Positions 7,901 to 16,521 of a DNA stretch of 64,000 bases are shown piece after piece. Numbering within the stretch: the first letter of the stretch is position 1; each line of letters starts with the position of its first letter. Made by a program: the position numbers and the translations under genes. Source of the stretch: Actinomycetospora lemnae (GTDB taxonomy: Bacteria; Actinomycetota; Actinomycetes; Mycobacteriales; Pseudonocardiaceae); contig NZ_JAQZAO010000013.1 of NCBI RefSeq assembly GCF_028737315.1, forward strand, positions 1 to 64,000. Direction: 5' to 3'. The notes under the pieces are model-generated. The model was not told the DNA's origin and ran no database searches. It saw nothing but the letters and a program-made list of their open reading frames with translations.

Positions 7901-9589
7901 GTGGCCGACACGCCCTCCGACACGCCCGAGGACGCGCAGCGCAGCGGAGCCGGACCCGTCCCGTGGTGGCGCGAGGCCGTCATCTACCAGGTCTACATCC
8001 GCAGCTTCGCCGACGCCGACGGCGACGGGATCGGGGACATCGCCGGGATCCGCGAGAGGCTGCCCTACCTCGCCGACCTCGGGGTGGACGCGCTGTGGAT
8101 CAACCCCTGGTACGCGTCGCCCCAGGCCGACGCGGGCTACGACGTCGCCGACTACCGGGCCATCGAGCCGGCCTACGGCACGGTCAGCGACGCCGAGAAG
8201 CTGATCGTCGACGCCCACGAACACGGGCTGCGGCTGATCCCGGACATCGTCCCCAACCACACCTCCGACCAGCACGCGTGGTTCCGGGCCGCGCTGGCCG
8301 ACGAGCCGGGCGCGCGTGACCGCTACGTCTTCCGGGCCGGACGCGGTCCCGACGGCGCCGAGCCGCCCACCAACTGGCGGTCGCACTTCGGCGGGTCCGC
8401 GTGGACGCGCGTCGAGGACGGTTCCTGGTACCTGCACCTGTTCGACTCCGGCCAGCCGGACCTGAACTGGGCCAACCCGGAGGTCGCCGCGGAGTTCGAG
8501 TCCGTCCTGCGGTTCTGGTTCGACCGCGGCGTCGACGGTTTCCGCATCGACGTGGCGCACGGGCTGGTCAAGGACCCCGACCTGCCCGACCTCACCGACG
8601 CCGCCGACCAGCTCGGGCGCACCTACCCGCCCGGCGGGCACCCGTACGTCGACCGCGACGGCGTGCTCGAGATCTACGAGTCGTGGCGGCGCGTGGCCGA
8701 CGAGTACCCCGGCGACCGCATGTTCGTCGCCGAGGCCTGGACGCCCGCCCCGGAGCGCCTGGCCCGCTACGTGGCCCCGGGCCGCCTGCACACGGCGTTC
8801 AACTTCGACTACCTCGTCGCGCCCTGGGACCCCACGGCGCTGCGCGAGACGATCGACACCACCACCGGCCGGCTGCGCGAGGTCGGCGCCTCGGCGACCT
8901 GGGTGCTGTCGAACCACGACGTCGTCCGCCACCCCAGCCGTTACGGCCGCCCCACCCTCGAGGCCGAGGAGGTCCCGACGTCCACGGTGGCCCGCGAGGA
9001 CGACGGCACGGACGTCGCGCTGGGCACGCGCCGCGCCCGGGCCGCGCTGCTGCTCGAGGCCGCGCTGCCGGGCGGGATGTACGTCTACCAGGGCGAGGAG
9101 CTGGGGCTGCCCGAGGTCGAGGACATCCCCGAGGACGCCCTGCAGGATCCGACCTGGCGGCGCTCGGGCAACACCGTGCGCGGACGGGACGGCTGCCGCG
9201 TGCCGCTGCCGTGGTCGGCGACCGACGGCGCGTCGACCGGCTTCAGCCCCGACGGGGCCGCGCCGCCCTGGCTGCCCCAGCCCGCCGGTTGGGACGCCTA
9301 CGCGGCCGACCGGCAGCAGGGCGACCCGGACTCGGTGCTCGAGCTCTACCGGACCGTGCTCCGTCTCCGGCACGCGGACCCGGCGCTCGGCGACGGGGAG
9401 ATGGCGTGGGTGTCGGCACCCGGTGACGTGGTGCTGCACCTGCGCCGCGAGCCGGGCGTCGCGTGCGTCGTCAACCTGGGCAGCGAGGCCGTGGACCTGC
9501 CGCCGCACGACGAGGTCCTGCTCACCAGCGTGCCGCTCGAGGACGGGCGGCTGGGTGCGGACGCGGCGGTGTGGCTGCGGGTGTCCTGA
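7901..9589 (+). CDS. GH13 alpha-glucosidase / oligo-1,6-glucosidase-like
   Basis: 562 residues. The four GH13 regions are visible: DIVPNHTS, GFRIDVAHG with nucleophile Asp217, FVAEAW with acid/base Glu278, and LSNHD with Asp340. The N-terminal YQVYIRSFADADGDGIGDI is typical of the oligosaccharide-cleaving subfamily (alpha-glucosidase, oligo-1,6-glucosidase, trehalose-active enzymes). No signal peptide is seen, so it should act in the cytoplasm on imported alpha-glucosides. The LacI regulator and sugar importer nearby fit this. CAGGAG lies 9 bases before the GTG start. Which alpha-linkage is cleaved cannot be read here. Confidence 0.88.
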   Translation: MADTPSDTPEDAQRSGAGPVPWWREAVIYQVYIRSFADADGDGIGDIAGIRERLPYLADLGVDALWINPWYASPQADAGYDVADYRAIEPAYGTVSDAEKLIVDAHEHGLRLIPDIVPNHTSDQHAWFRAALADEPGARDRYVFRAGRGPDGAEPPTNWRSHFGGSAWTRVEDGSWYLHLFDSGQPDLNWANPEVAAEFESVLRFWFDRGVDGFRIDVAHGLVKDPDLPDLTDAADQLGRTYPPGGHPYVDRDGVLEIYESWRRVADEYPGDRMFVAEAWTPAPERLARYVAPGRLHTAFNFDYLVAPWDPTALRETIDTTTGRLREVGASATWVLSNHDVVRHPSRYGRPTLEAEEVPTSTVAREDDGTDVALGTRRARAALLLEAALPGGMYVYQGEELGLPEVEDIPEDALQDPTWRRSGNTVRGRDGCRVPLPWSATDGASTGFSPDGAAPPWLPQPAGWDAYAADRQQGDPDSVLELYRTVLRLRHADPALGDGEMAWVSAPGDVVLHLRREPGVACVVNLGSEAVDLPPHDEVLLTSVPLEDGRLGADAAVWLRVS

Positions 9590-9592
9590 CCC

Positions 9593-10885
9593 TCACCACT
9601 CCGGGGGCACGTCCGGGACGGCCGGGTCCGCCTCGACGACGGGGATGTCCGAGGCCGTGTCGACGACGACCGAGCGCGCGGCGGAGTCGGCCGGCGCGCG
9701 CTCGGCCAGCGCCTCGAGCGCGCGGTCGGTGCCGACGTCGGCGCCGGCCTGCTCGGAGAGCAGCCAGCGGACCTCGAGCAGGTCGCAGTAGGCCTGCACG
9801 GCCGTGCCCACGTGGCGGACCGCGGCGTGGGCGCGGCGCATCCCCGGCGTCAGGACGTCGTGGAGCCAGCTCGCGATGGCCTGGTCCTCGGTGATCCGGC
9901 GCTCCGGGTGCTCGCGGGCGATGGCGCGCTGGTGGGCGCGCAGGTCGCCGAGCAGGATGCGCGCCTGGCCCTCACCCACCTGCAGGCCCGTGAGCTCCTG
10001 CAGGTAGCGGGCGTGGTGGGTGCGCTCGCCGACGGCCACGCGCAGCCGCACGAGCCCGCCCTCGGCGTCCTCGGCGGGCGCCAGGCTCACCTCGTCGACG
10101 ACGTAGCCGAGGTCGTTGAGCTCGCGCACGGTGCCCTCGACGCGGTAGCGGTCGCCGAACGCGAACTGCGCCTGGCCGTGCAGCACGTCCCACAGCGCCT
10201 CGTAGCGCGCCGGGAGCCCCATGGCCTCCTCGATCAGCTGCGGCTCGATCTCGGGCGGGCGGCCCAGGCTCGCGGCCAGGTCGGTCATCCCCGCCGCGAC
10301 GTTCTCGACGAGGATCTCCAGGTCCATCGCGCGCTGCCCGTCGGACAGCGAGGGGTGGACCTCGCTGGTCTCGGCGTCGACGAGCCACGCCTGGAACAGC
10401 TGCCCGTCGCGCGAGAACAGGGTGTTGGCGAGCGAGCAGTCGCCCCAGTAGACGCCGTGGCGGTGCAGCTCGACCAGCAGGCCGACCATGGCGTCGAAGA
10501 GCCGCGAGCGCTGTGCGGGGCGGTTCGGCGGCAGGCGCGCGATGAGCCGGCGGTACTGCCAGGAGCCGGTCAGGTAGCGCGTGAGCAGGATCGAGCAGTC
10601 GTGGTCGGGCTGGGTGACGAGCCCGGCGGGGCGCACGGCCGGCAGCCCGACGGCCTCGAGGTGGCGCAGGACGTCGAACTCGCGGCGCGCGGTCCGCGGC
10701 GGCAGCTCCTTGAGCGCCCACAGCGTCCCGTCGACCTCGACGAACCGCACGAGGTGGCGGCTCGGCCCGACCGGCAGCTCGCGCAGGGGCACGGTGTCGG
10801 CGTCCCACGTCGCGAGGGGCCGCTCCCACGGCAGGGCGATGAGGCCGGGTGTGGGGGCGCGCAGGCGCAGGTCGGGTGCGGTCAT
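9593..10885 (-). CDS. DUF4032 protein with a kinase-like N-terminal domain
   Basis: 430 residues. The N-terminal half looks like a lipopolysaccharide-kinase/aminoglycoside-kinase fold: LWALKELPPRTARREFDVL (Lys and Glu), then HRHGVYWGDCSLANTLF (catalytic Asp and Asn) and WLVDAETSE (metal-binding Asp). The second half matches the actinobacterial DUF4032 region. Function is unknown; a sugar or small-molecule kinase is plausible but unproven. Its ATG overlaps the stop of the LacI gene as ATGA, so the two are translated together. That coupling, and the sugar importer and glucosidase on either side, suggest a role in the same sugar pathway. Confidence 0.75.
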   Translation of the reverse strand: MTAPDLRLRAPTPGLIALPWERPLATWDADTVPLRELPVGPSRHLVRFVEVDGTLWALKELPPRTARREFDVLRHLEAVGLPAVRPAGLVTQPDHDCSILLTRYLTGSWQYRRLIARLPPNRPAQRSRLFDAMVGLLVELHRHGVYWGDCSLANTLFSRDGQLFQAWLVDAETSEVHPSLSDGQRAMDLEILVENVAAGMTDLAASLGRPPEIEPQLIEEAMGLPARYEALWDVLHGQAQFAFGDRYRVEGTVRELNDLGYVVDEVSLAPAEDAEGGLVRLRVAVGERTHHARYLQELTGLQVGEGQARILLGDLRAHQRAIAREHPERRITEDQAIASWLHDVLTPGMRRAHAAVRHVGTAVQAYCDLLEVRWLLSEQAGADVGTDRALEALAERAPADSAARSVVVDTASDIPVVEADPAVPDVPPEW

Positions 10886-11985
10886 CGGGGGGCTCCCGGG
10901 GGCGAGGTCGTCCCGCGCAGCACGAGACGGGTGGGCAGGAGCTCGGCCGGCGGCAGCCCGTCCGCGAGCTCCCCGCGCAGGGCCGCCACGACCAGCTCGC
11001 CGGCGCGGCGGCCCTGGGCGCGGACGGGCTGGGCGACGGTGGTGAGGTCGGTGAGCGCGGCCAGGGGGTGGTCGTCGACGCCGATCACCGACAGGTCCTC
11101 GGGCACCCGCAGCCCCGCGCGGCGCAGCGTGCGGATCGCGCCGAGGGCGGTCTCGTCGTCGTGGGCGAACACGGCCGTCGGCGGGGAGCGCAGCCCCAGC
11201 AGGCGCGCCATGCCGTCGGCTCCGCCCTCGCCGCCCCAGGGCACGGTGACGACGAGCTCGTCGTCGGGCGCGATCCCGGCGTCGCCGAGGGCGGCGCGCC
11301 AGGCGGAGGTCCGCCCGTCGGGTTCCGGGGCGAGGCATCCGACGTCCTTGCCCGACGGTCCGGCTCCGCTGCGCTGCGTGTCCCCCACGGCGATCATGCC
11401 GATGCGCCGGTGCCCGAGGTGGACGAGGTGGTCCATCGCCTGCCGGCCGGCGACGTGGTCGTCGATGCCCACCGACGGGTACGACGCGACGCGACCGCCC
11501 GCGGCCACGACGTCGACGCCCAGCGACGCCAGACGGGCGTGCTCGAGCTCGTCGACGGCGAACGCGAGCACCACCACGGCGTCCACCTTGCGCCGCGCCG
11601 GCAGCCGCGCGAAGAACGCGGCGCGCTCCTCGGGGCCGCCGACGCGGAAGATCACGAGGTCGAGGTCGGCCGCCCGCAGCGCCGCCTCGAGGCCCTCGAG
11701 CAGCTCCCCGAAGAACCAGCGCGACGGGTGCGGCACGAGCACCGCGACGCGCCCGGTCGGCCCGCCGGCGAGGCGCGTGGCCTCCGGCGAGGCCACGTAG
11801 TCGAGCGCCTCGGCGGCCTCGCGGACCCGGGCGCGGGTGGCCGCGGCGACGTGCGGGTGGTCGCCGAGGGCGCGGGACGCGGTGGCCGTCGAGACGCCGG
11901 CGCGGCGGGCGACGTCGTCGAGGGTGACGCGCGGGGGGCCGGGCACGGGCGTGGGCGGCCTCGTCCCCCGCGTGTCCCCGGTCAC
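10882..11985 (-). CDS. LacI-family transcriptional regulator
   Basis: 367 residues from the GTG at 11985 (a GTG at 11946 would also work; neither has a good ribosome-binding site). Residues after RVTLDDVARRAGVSTATASR form the LacI helix-turn-helix and hinge helix. The rest is a periplasmic-binding-protein-like sensor with AVFAHDDETALGA and VIGVDDHPLA. It probably represses the divergent sugar-import operon and itself, and lets go when a sugar is bound. A CCGCAAGCGCTTCCA operator lies 22 bases upstream of the start and a second copy overlaps the promoter of the importer. Confidence 0.88.
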   Translation of the reverse strand: MTGDTRGTRPPTPVPGPPRVTLDDVARRAGVSTATASRALGDHPHVAAATRARVREAAEALDYVASPEATRLAGGPTGRVAVLVPHPSRWFFGELLEGLEAALRAADLDLVIFRVGGPEERAAFFARLPARRKVDAVVVLAFAVDELEHARLASLGVDVVAAGGRVASYPSVGIDDHVAGRQAMDHLVHLGHRRIGMIAVGDTQRSGAGPSGKDVGCLAPEPDGRTSAWRAALGDAGIAPDDELVVTVPWGGEGGADGMARLLGLRSPPTAVFAHDDETALGAIRTLRRAGLRVPEDLSVIGVDDHPLAALTDLTTVAQPVRAQGRRAGELVVAALRGELADGLPPAELLPTRLVLRGTTSPPGAPR

Positions 11986-12007
11986 AGCCGTGCAGCATGG
12001 CACCGAC

Positions 12008-12022
12008 CCGCAAGCGCTTCCA
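12008..12022. promoter_or_regulatory. LacI-type operator 1 (CCGCAAGCGCTTCCA)
   Basis: The centre AAGCGCTT is the perfect dyad typical of LacI/GalR operators with a central CG step. It lies between the lacI-type gene start and its likely promoter, so autorepression is likely. Confidence 0.65.
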
Positions 12023-12104
12023 GAGTCGTTCGGACGATCAGGGCCGTGGGAGGCAGGCAACTGCCCCAGATGTCCCACAGCGACCTCGCGGTCGCTCTCG
12101 GTGC

Positions 12105-12133
12105 TTGACTTGTGAGACCCGCATCACCACGCT
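12105..12133 (+). promoter_or_regulatory. Promoter of the sugar-import operon
   Basis: TTGACT (12105-12110) and CACGCT (12128-12133) are 17 bp apart, a vegetative-type layout. The second operator begins 5 bp after the -10 box, which would block open-complex formation or escape. Confidence 0.5.
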
Positions 12134-12137
12134 CCCA

Positions 12138-12152
12138 CCGCAAGCGGTTCCA
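12138..12152. promoter_or_regulatory. LacI-type operator 2 (CCGCAAGCGGTTCCA)
   Basis: It differs from operator 1 at one base of 15. It sits 5 bp downstream of the predicted -10 element and about 30 bp upstream of the binding-protein start. The two sites are 130 bp apart centre to centre, so DNA looping between them is possible. Confidence 0.65.
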
Positions 12153-12181
12153 ACACGTGTGGGTGCCGGGAGGGGAGACCG

Positions 12182-13483
12182 ATGCGCCACCAACGACGGC
12201 GGCTCACGGCCGTGGCCGTCGCGGTCGCGGTGATCGCGGCGCTGGCCGCGGCGTGCAGCTCGGCGCCGCCGGGTCCGCCGGTGCTCACGTGGTACATCAA
12301 CCCCGACGACGGTGGCCAGGCCGAGATCGCCGCGCGGTGCACCGCGGCCTCCGGCGGGCGCTACAGCATCGTGACGTCGACCCTGCCCCGTCAGGCCTCC
12401 GAGCAGCGGCAGCAGCTCGTGCGCCGCCTCGCGGCCAACGACTCGTCGATCGACATCATGAGCATCGACCCGCCCTACGTGCCCGAGTTCGCGCAGGCCG
12501 GCTTCCTCGCGCCGATGCCGCCCGCCGTCGAGGCCGCGGCCCGCGAGGACCGCGTCCCGAGCTCGATCGAGGCGTCGACCTGGCAGGGCCGTCTCGTCGT
12601 CGTGCCGTTCTGGGCCAACACCCAGCTGCTCTGGTACCGCAAGTCCGCGGTCGCGCAGATGGGCATCGACATGAACGCGCCGGTGACCTGGGACCAGATC
12701 ATCCAGGCCGCCTCCCGCGCCCGCACCCAGATCGCCGCGCAGGGCGTGCGGGGCGAGTCGCTGACGGTGTGGGTCAACGCCCTCATCGAGTCCAGCGGCG
12801 GCTCGATCATCACCAACGTCGGCGAGGAGAACCCGGAGCTCGTCCAGCTCGGCCTGAACGCCCCGCCCGGCCTCGAGGCGGCCCGCGTGCTGCAGACCTA
12901 CGGCGACGCCGGCGTCGCGCCGCCCGGGTTCCCGACCGCCGACGAGGACACGAACGCCGAGTCGTTCCAGTCGGGCTCGGCCGCGTTCATGGTCAACTAC
13001 CCGTTCATCTGGGGGAAGGCCAAGTCCGCCGTCGAGGAGGGCACGCTGCCGCAGTCGGTGCCCGACGACTACGGCTGGACGATCTACCCGCGCACCTCGC
13101 CCGACCGGCCGAGCGCGCCGCCGCTGGGTGGCATCAACCTCGGCGTGGGCGCCTTCAGCAACCACCCGGACCTCGCCTACGACGCCACCACCTGCATCAC
13201 GAGCCCGGAGAACTCCGCGTACTACTTCGTCTCCAACGGCAACCCGTCGTCGCGGATCTCGGTGTTCAGCGACCCGGAGGTCGTCGCGGAGTTCCCGATG
13301 GCGCCGACCATCCGCGACTCCCTGACCCAGGCCGCACCCCGTCCGCAGACCGCGTACTACGCCGAGGTCTCCGGCGGTATCCAGCGGACCTTCCACCCGC
13401 CGGACGCGGTCGTGCCCGGCCCGACCAACGAGGCCGCCACGGCCCTCATCACCGCGGTGCTGAGGAAGGAGGCGCTGCTCTGA
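12182..13483 (+). CDS. LpqY-like sugar-binding lipoprotein of an ABC importer
   Basis: 433 residues with GGGAGGGGAGACC just upstream of the ATG. A signal peptide ends in the lipobox LAAAC (Cys25), so the mature protein is lipid-anchored outside the membrane. The mature N-terminus VLTWYINPDDGGQAEIAARC and the later TNTQLLWYRK-like segment (WANTQLLWYRKS) and LIESSGGSIIT resemble mycobacterial LpqY, the trehalose-binding subunit, rather than maltose-binding proteins. It is the first gene of a four-gene import operon. Trehalose or a related alpha-glucoside is the likely ligand; this rests on family resemblance and the neighbouring GH13 enzyme. Confidence 0.85.
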   Translation: MRHQRRRLTAVAVAVAVIAALAAACSSAPPGPPVLTWYINPDDGGQAEIAARCTAASGGRYSIVTSTLPRQASEQRQQLVRRLAANDSSIDIMSIDPPYVPEFAQAGFLAPMPPAVEAAAREDRVPSSIEASTWQGRLVVVPFWANTQLLWYRKSAVAQMGIDMNAPVTWDQIIQAASRARTQIAAQGVRGESLTVWVNALIESSGGSIITNVGEENPELVQLGLNAPPGLEAARVLQTYGDAGVAPPGFPTADEDTNAESFQSGSAAFMVNYPFIWGKAKSAVEEGTLPQSVPDDYGWTIYPRTSPDRPSAPPLGGINLGVGAFSNHPDLAYDATTCITSPENSAYYFVSNGNPSSRISVFSDPEVVAEFPMAPTIRDSLTQAAPRPQTAYYAEVSGGIQRTFHPPDAVVPGPTNEAATALITAVLRKEALL

Positions 13484-14436
13484 TGAGCACCACCCTGGAT
13501 CGGCCCACCAGCGCGGTGGACCCCACCCGCGACGGCGCGCTCAACGAGAAGACGAAGGCCGAACGGCGGCTGGGGTGGTACCTCGCCGGCCCCGCGTTCG
13601 TCGTGATGCTGCTGGTCACGGCCTACCCGATCGTCCAGGCCGTCTTCGACTCGCTGTTCGACTACCGCCTCACCGACCCCGAGAACTCCTCGTTCGTCGG
13701 GCTCGGCAACTACGGCGTCATCCTCACCGACCCGGTGTGGTGGACCTCGTTCGGTGTCACCGCCTTCATCACCGTCGTGACGGTGGCGGTCGAGCTGGTC
13801 CTCGGGTTCGGGCTGGCCCTGGTCATGCTCAACGCGCTGCGTGGGCTGCGCCCGGTCCTGCGCACGGTCATCCTCATCCCCTACGCGGTGATCACCGTGG
13901 TCTCCGCGTTCGCGTGGCAGTTCGCGTTCAGCGTCGACTCCGGCTTCGTGAACTCCTGGTTCTCCTGGATCCCGGGCGTCACGGCGGAGACCGACTGGTT
14001 GGGCACGCAGGGCCTGTCGCTGTTCGTCATCTGCCTCGCCGAGATCTGGAAGACCACGCCGTTCATCTCGCTGCTGCTGCTCGCGGGCCTCGCGCAGGTC
14101 CCCGACGTGCTGCAGGAGGCGGCCAAGGTCGACGGCGCCACGTGGTTCCAGCGCCTGCGGCGGGTGACGCTGCCGAACATGAAGGCGGCGATCATGGTCG
14201 CCGTCCTGTTCCGCACCCTCGACGCGTTCCGGGTGTTCGACTCGGTGTTCGTCATGACCGCCGGCGCGAACAGCACCGAGACGGTCTCGTTCCTGGCCTA
14301 CCGGCAGACGATCGAGCGGGTCGAGATCGGGCTCGGGTCGGCGGTGTCGGTGCTGCTGTTCCTGTCGGTGGTGCTGATCAGCGCCCTGTTCATCAAGGGC
14401 TTCAAGGTCGACCTGTCCCAGGCGCGAGGGGAGTAG
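13483..14436 (+). CDS. ABC sugar-importer permease (SugA-like)
   Basis: 317 residues, overlapping the binding-protein stop by one base (TGATG). About six membrane helices are visible after a cytoplasmic N-terminal stretch of 30 residues. EAAKVDGATWFQRLRRVTLPNM is the EAA loop that docks onto the ATPase. It belongs to the MalF/SugA class. It should form the transmembrane pore together with the next gene product. Confidence 0.88.
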   Translation: MSTTLDRPTSAVDPTRDGALNEKTKAERRLGWYLAGPAFVVMLLVTAYPIVQAVFDSLFDYRLTDPENSSFVGLGNYGVILTDPVWWTSFGVTAFITVVTVAVELVLGFGLALVMLNALRGLRPVLRTVILIPYAVITVVSAFAWQFAFSVDSGFVNSWFSWIPGVTAETDWLGTQGLSLFVICLAEIWKTTPFISLLLLAGLAQVPDVLQEAAKVDGATWFQRLRRVTLPNMKAAIMVAVLFRTLDAFRVFDSVFVMTAGANSTETVSFLAYRQTIERVEIGLGSAVSVLLFLSVVLISALFIKGFKVDLSQARGE

Positions 14437-14438
14437 CC

Positions 14439-15272
14439 GTGTCCACCCGCGAGAAGGTCGGCTGGGGTATCGGCGGCCTGATCATCATCGTCTACTGCCT
14501 CTTCCCGGTGGCGTGGATCATCTCGCTGTCGTTCAAGTCGTCGGACGACATCTCCAACGGGCAGTTCCTGCCCACCGCGTTCTCCGGCGAGAACTACGAG
14601 CAGATCCTCGTCGGCGACGCGGCGGGGCTGTTCCTGCCGGCGCTGGTGAACTCGTTCGGCATCTGCCTCATCGCGACGTTCATCTCGTGCCTGCTCTCGA
14701 TGTTCGCCGCCTACGCGATCGCGCGCCTCGACTTCCCCGGCAAGAAGCTGATCCTGTCCACGGCGCTCGCGGTCGCGATCTTCCCCGTGATCTCGATCGT
14801 CACGCCGCTGTTCAACCTCTGGCGCCAGATCGGGCTCTACAACACCTGGCCCGGCCTGATCATCCCGTACCTGTCGCTGACGCTCCCGATCTCGATCTGG
14901 ACCCTGTCGGCGTTCTTCCGCGAGATCCCGTGGGAGATGGAGCAGGCCGCGCAGGTCGACGGGGCGACGCCGTGGCAGGCGTTCCGCAAGGTGATCGTGC
15001 CGCTGGCCGCGCCCGGCGTGTTCACCACGGCGATCATCGCGTTCTTCCTCGCCTGGAACGACTTCGTCTACGGCATCTCGCTGACGTCGACCGAGGCGGC
15101 CCGTCCGGTGCCCGCGGCCCTCGGTCTGTTCTCGGGCGCCTCGCAGTTCGAGTCACCGAACGGGCCGATCGCGGCCGCCGCGGTCATCGTGACGATCCCG
15201 GTCGTGCTCCTCGTCCTGCTCTTCCAACGGCGCATCGTCGCCGGTCTCACCAACGGCGCCGTGAAGGGATAA
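14439..15272 (+). CDS. ABC sugar-importer permease (SugB-like)
   Basis: 277 residues from the GTG at 14439, two bases after the previous stop. Six membrane helices, with the EAA loop EQAAQVDGATPWQAFRKVIVPL near residues 167-190 and the typical IPWEMEQAAQVDGA context of MalG-type permeases. It pairs with the SugA-like subunit. Translation is probably coupled to the upstream gene. Confidence 0.88.
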   Translation: MSTREKVGWGIGGLIIIVYCLFPVAWIISLSFKSSDDISNGQFLPTAFSGENYEQILVGDAAGLFLPALVNSFGICLIATFISCLLSMFAAYAIARLDFPGKKLILSTALAVAIFPVISIVTPLFNLWRQIGLYNTWPGLIIPYLSLTLPISIWTLSAFFREIPWEMEQAAQVDGATPWQAFRKVIVPLAAPGVFTTAIIAFFLAWNDFVYGISLTSTEAARPVPAALGLFSGASQFESPNGPIAAAAVIVTIPVVLLVLLFQRRIVAGLTNGAVKG

Positions 15273-15274
15273 CC

Positions 15275-16507
15275 ATGGCCTCGATCGAGATGAGCCACAT
15301 CGTCAAGCAGTACGGCGACGGCTACCCCGCCGTGAACGACGTGAGCCTCGACATCGCCGACGGCGAGTTCATGATCCTCGTCGGACCGTCGGGCTGCGGG
15401 AAGTCGACGCTGCTGCGGATGATCGTCGGGCTCGAGGACATCACCTCGGGCGACATGGTCATCGCGGGCGACCGGGTCAACGACAAGGCGCCGCGCGACC
15501 GCAACCTGTCGATGGTCTTCCAGAACTACGCGCTCTACCCGCACCTGAGCGTCTTCGAGAACATCGCGTTCCCGCTGCGGCTGGCGAAGGTGTCCGACGA
15601 CGAGGTCCGCCGGCGCGTCGAGGAGGCCGCCGACATCCTCGAGCTGCGCGAGCACCTGCAGCGCAAGCCCGCCAACCTCTCCGGCGGTCAGCGCCAGCGC
15701 GTCGCCATGGGCCGGGCCATCGTGCGCGCCGCGGACGCGTTCCTCTTCGACGAGCCGCTGTCCAACCTCGACGCCAAGCTGCGCGGCCAGATGCGCACCG
15801 AGATCGCGCGCCTGCAGCGCCGGCTCGGCATCACCACGGTCTACGTCACGCACGACCAGACCGAGGCGATGACGCTCGGCGACCGCGTCTGCGTGCTGCG
15901 CAAGGGCGTCATCCAGCAGGTCGCGTCGCCACGGGAGCTCTACGAGCAGCCGGTCAACCTGTTCGTCGCCGGGTTCATCGGCTCGCCGCCCATGAACTTC
16001 CTGCCGGCCACGGTCGACGGCACCGCCCTCTCGACGCCGTTCGGCACGATCGAGCTGGGCCAGGAGCGCGCCGAGAAGATCCAGGGCCGGGACCTGCTGC
16101 TCGTCGGCATCCGGCCTGAGTACTTCGAGGACGCCAGCCTCGTCGACGAGGCCAAGAAGCCGTACGGGTCGACGTTCACCGCGCGGGTCGACGTCACCGA
16201 GTGGCTCGGCGACGCGCAGTACGCCTACATCCCGTACGAGGCGCCGACCGAGGTCGCCGAGCAGCTCAAGGAGCTCTCCCGCGAGCTGGACTCCGACCAG
16301 CTGCGGACCCAGGCGGTGGTGTCGATCGACTCCACCAGCCGCATCCGCGAGGGCCGCGAGGCGGAGTTCTGGCTCGACGCCCGCAAGATCCACGTCTTCG
16401 ACCCCAAGACCGGCGAGAACCTCACCCGCGACGCCGAGGCCGGGCGCAAGCTGACCGAGATGGCGGCCGAGGACCGCGTCGAGCAGGTGGAGCGGGCGAA
16501 GGTCTGA
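15275..16507 (+). CDS. ABC sugar-importer ATPase (SugC/MsmK-like)
   Basis: 410 residues, 2 bases after the permease stop. Walker A GPSGCGKST, the signature LSGGQRQRVAMGRA, Walker B FLFDEPLSNLDAKLR and the switch histidine in VYVTHDQTEAM are all intact. After residue ~240 comes the regulatory OB-type domain found in MalK/SugC/UgpC proteins. The first helix ends in a slightly longer C-terminus than most MalK proteins. It powers import for the LpqY-like system. The stop codon is embedded in a hairpin shared with the convergent hydrolase gene. Confidence 0.9.
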   Translation: MASIEMSHIVKQYGDGYPAVNDVSLDIADGEFMILVGPSGCGKSTLLRMIVGLEDITSGDMVIAGDRVNDKAPRDRNLSMVFQNYALYPHLSVFENIAFPLRLAKVSDDEVRRRVEEAADILELREHLQRKPANLSGGQRQRVAMGRAIVRAADAFLFDEPLSNLDAKLRGQMRTEIARLQRRLGITTVYVTHDQTEAMTLGDRVCVLRKGVIQQVASPRELYEQPVNLFVAGFIGSPPMNFLPATVDGTALSTPFGTIELGQERAEKIQGRDLLLVGIRPEYFEDASLVDEAKKPYGSTFTARVDVTEWLGDAQYAYIPYEAPTEVAEQLKELSRELDSDQLRTQAVVSIDSTSRIREGREAEFWLDARKIHVFDPKTGENLTRDAEAGRKLTEMAAEDRVEQVERAKV

Positions 16508-16521
16508 GCGGGCGGCTCAGA
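16503..16521. terminator. Bidirectional hairpin containing both convergent stop codons
   Basis: TCTGAGC (16503-16509) and GCTCAGA (16515-16521) form a 7-bp stem with a 5-base loop. The sugC-like TGA (16505-16507) lies in the left arm and the hydrolase TGA (16519-16517) in the right arm. Confidence 0.45.
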
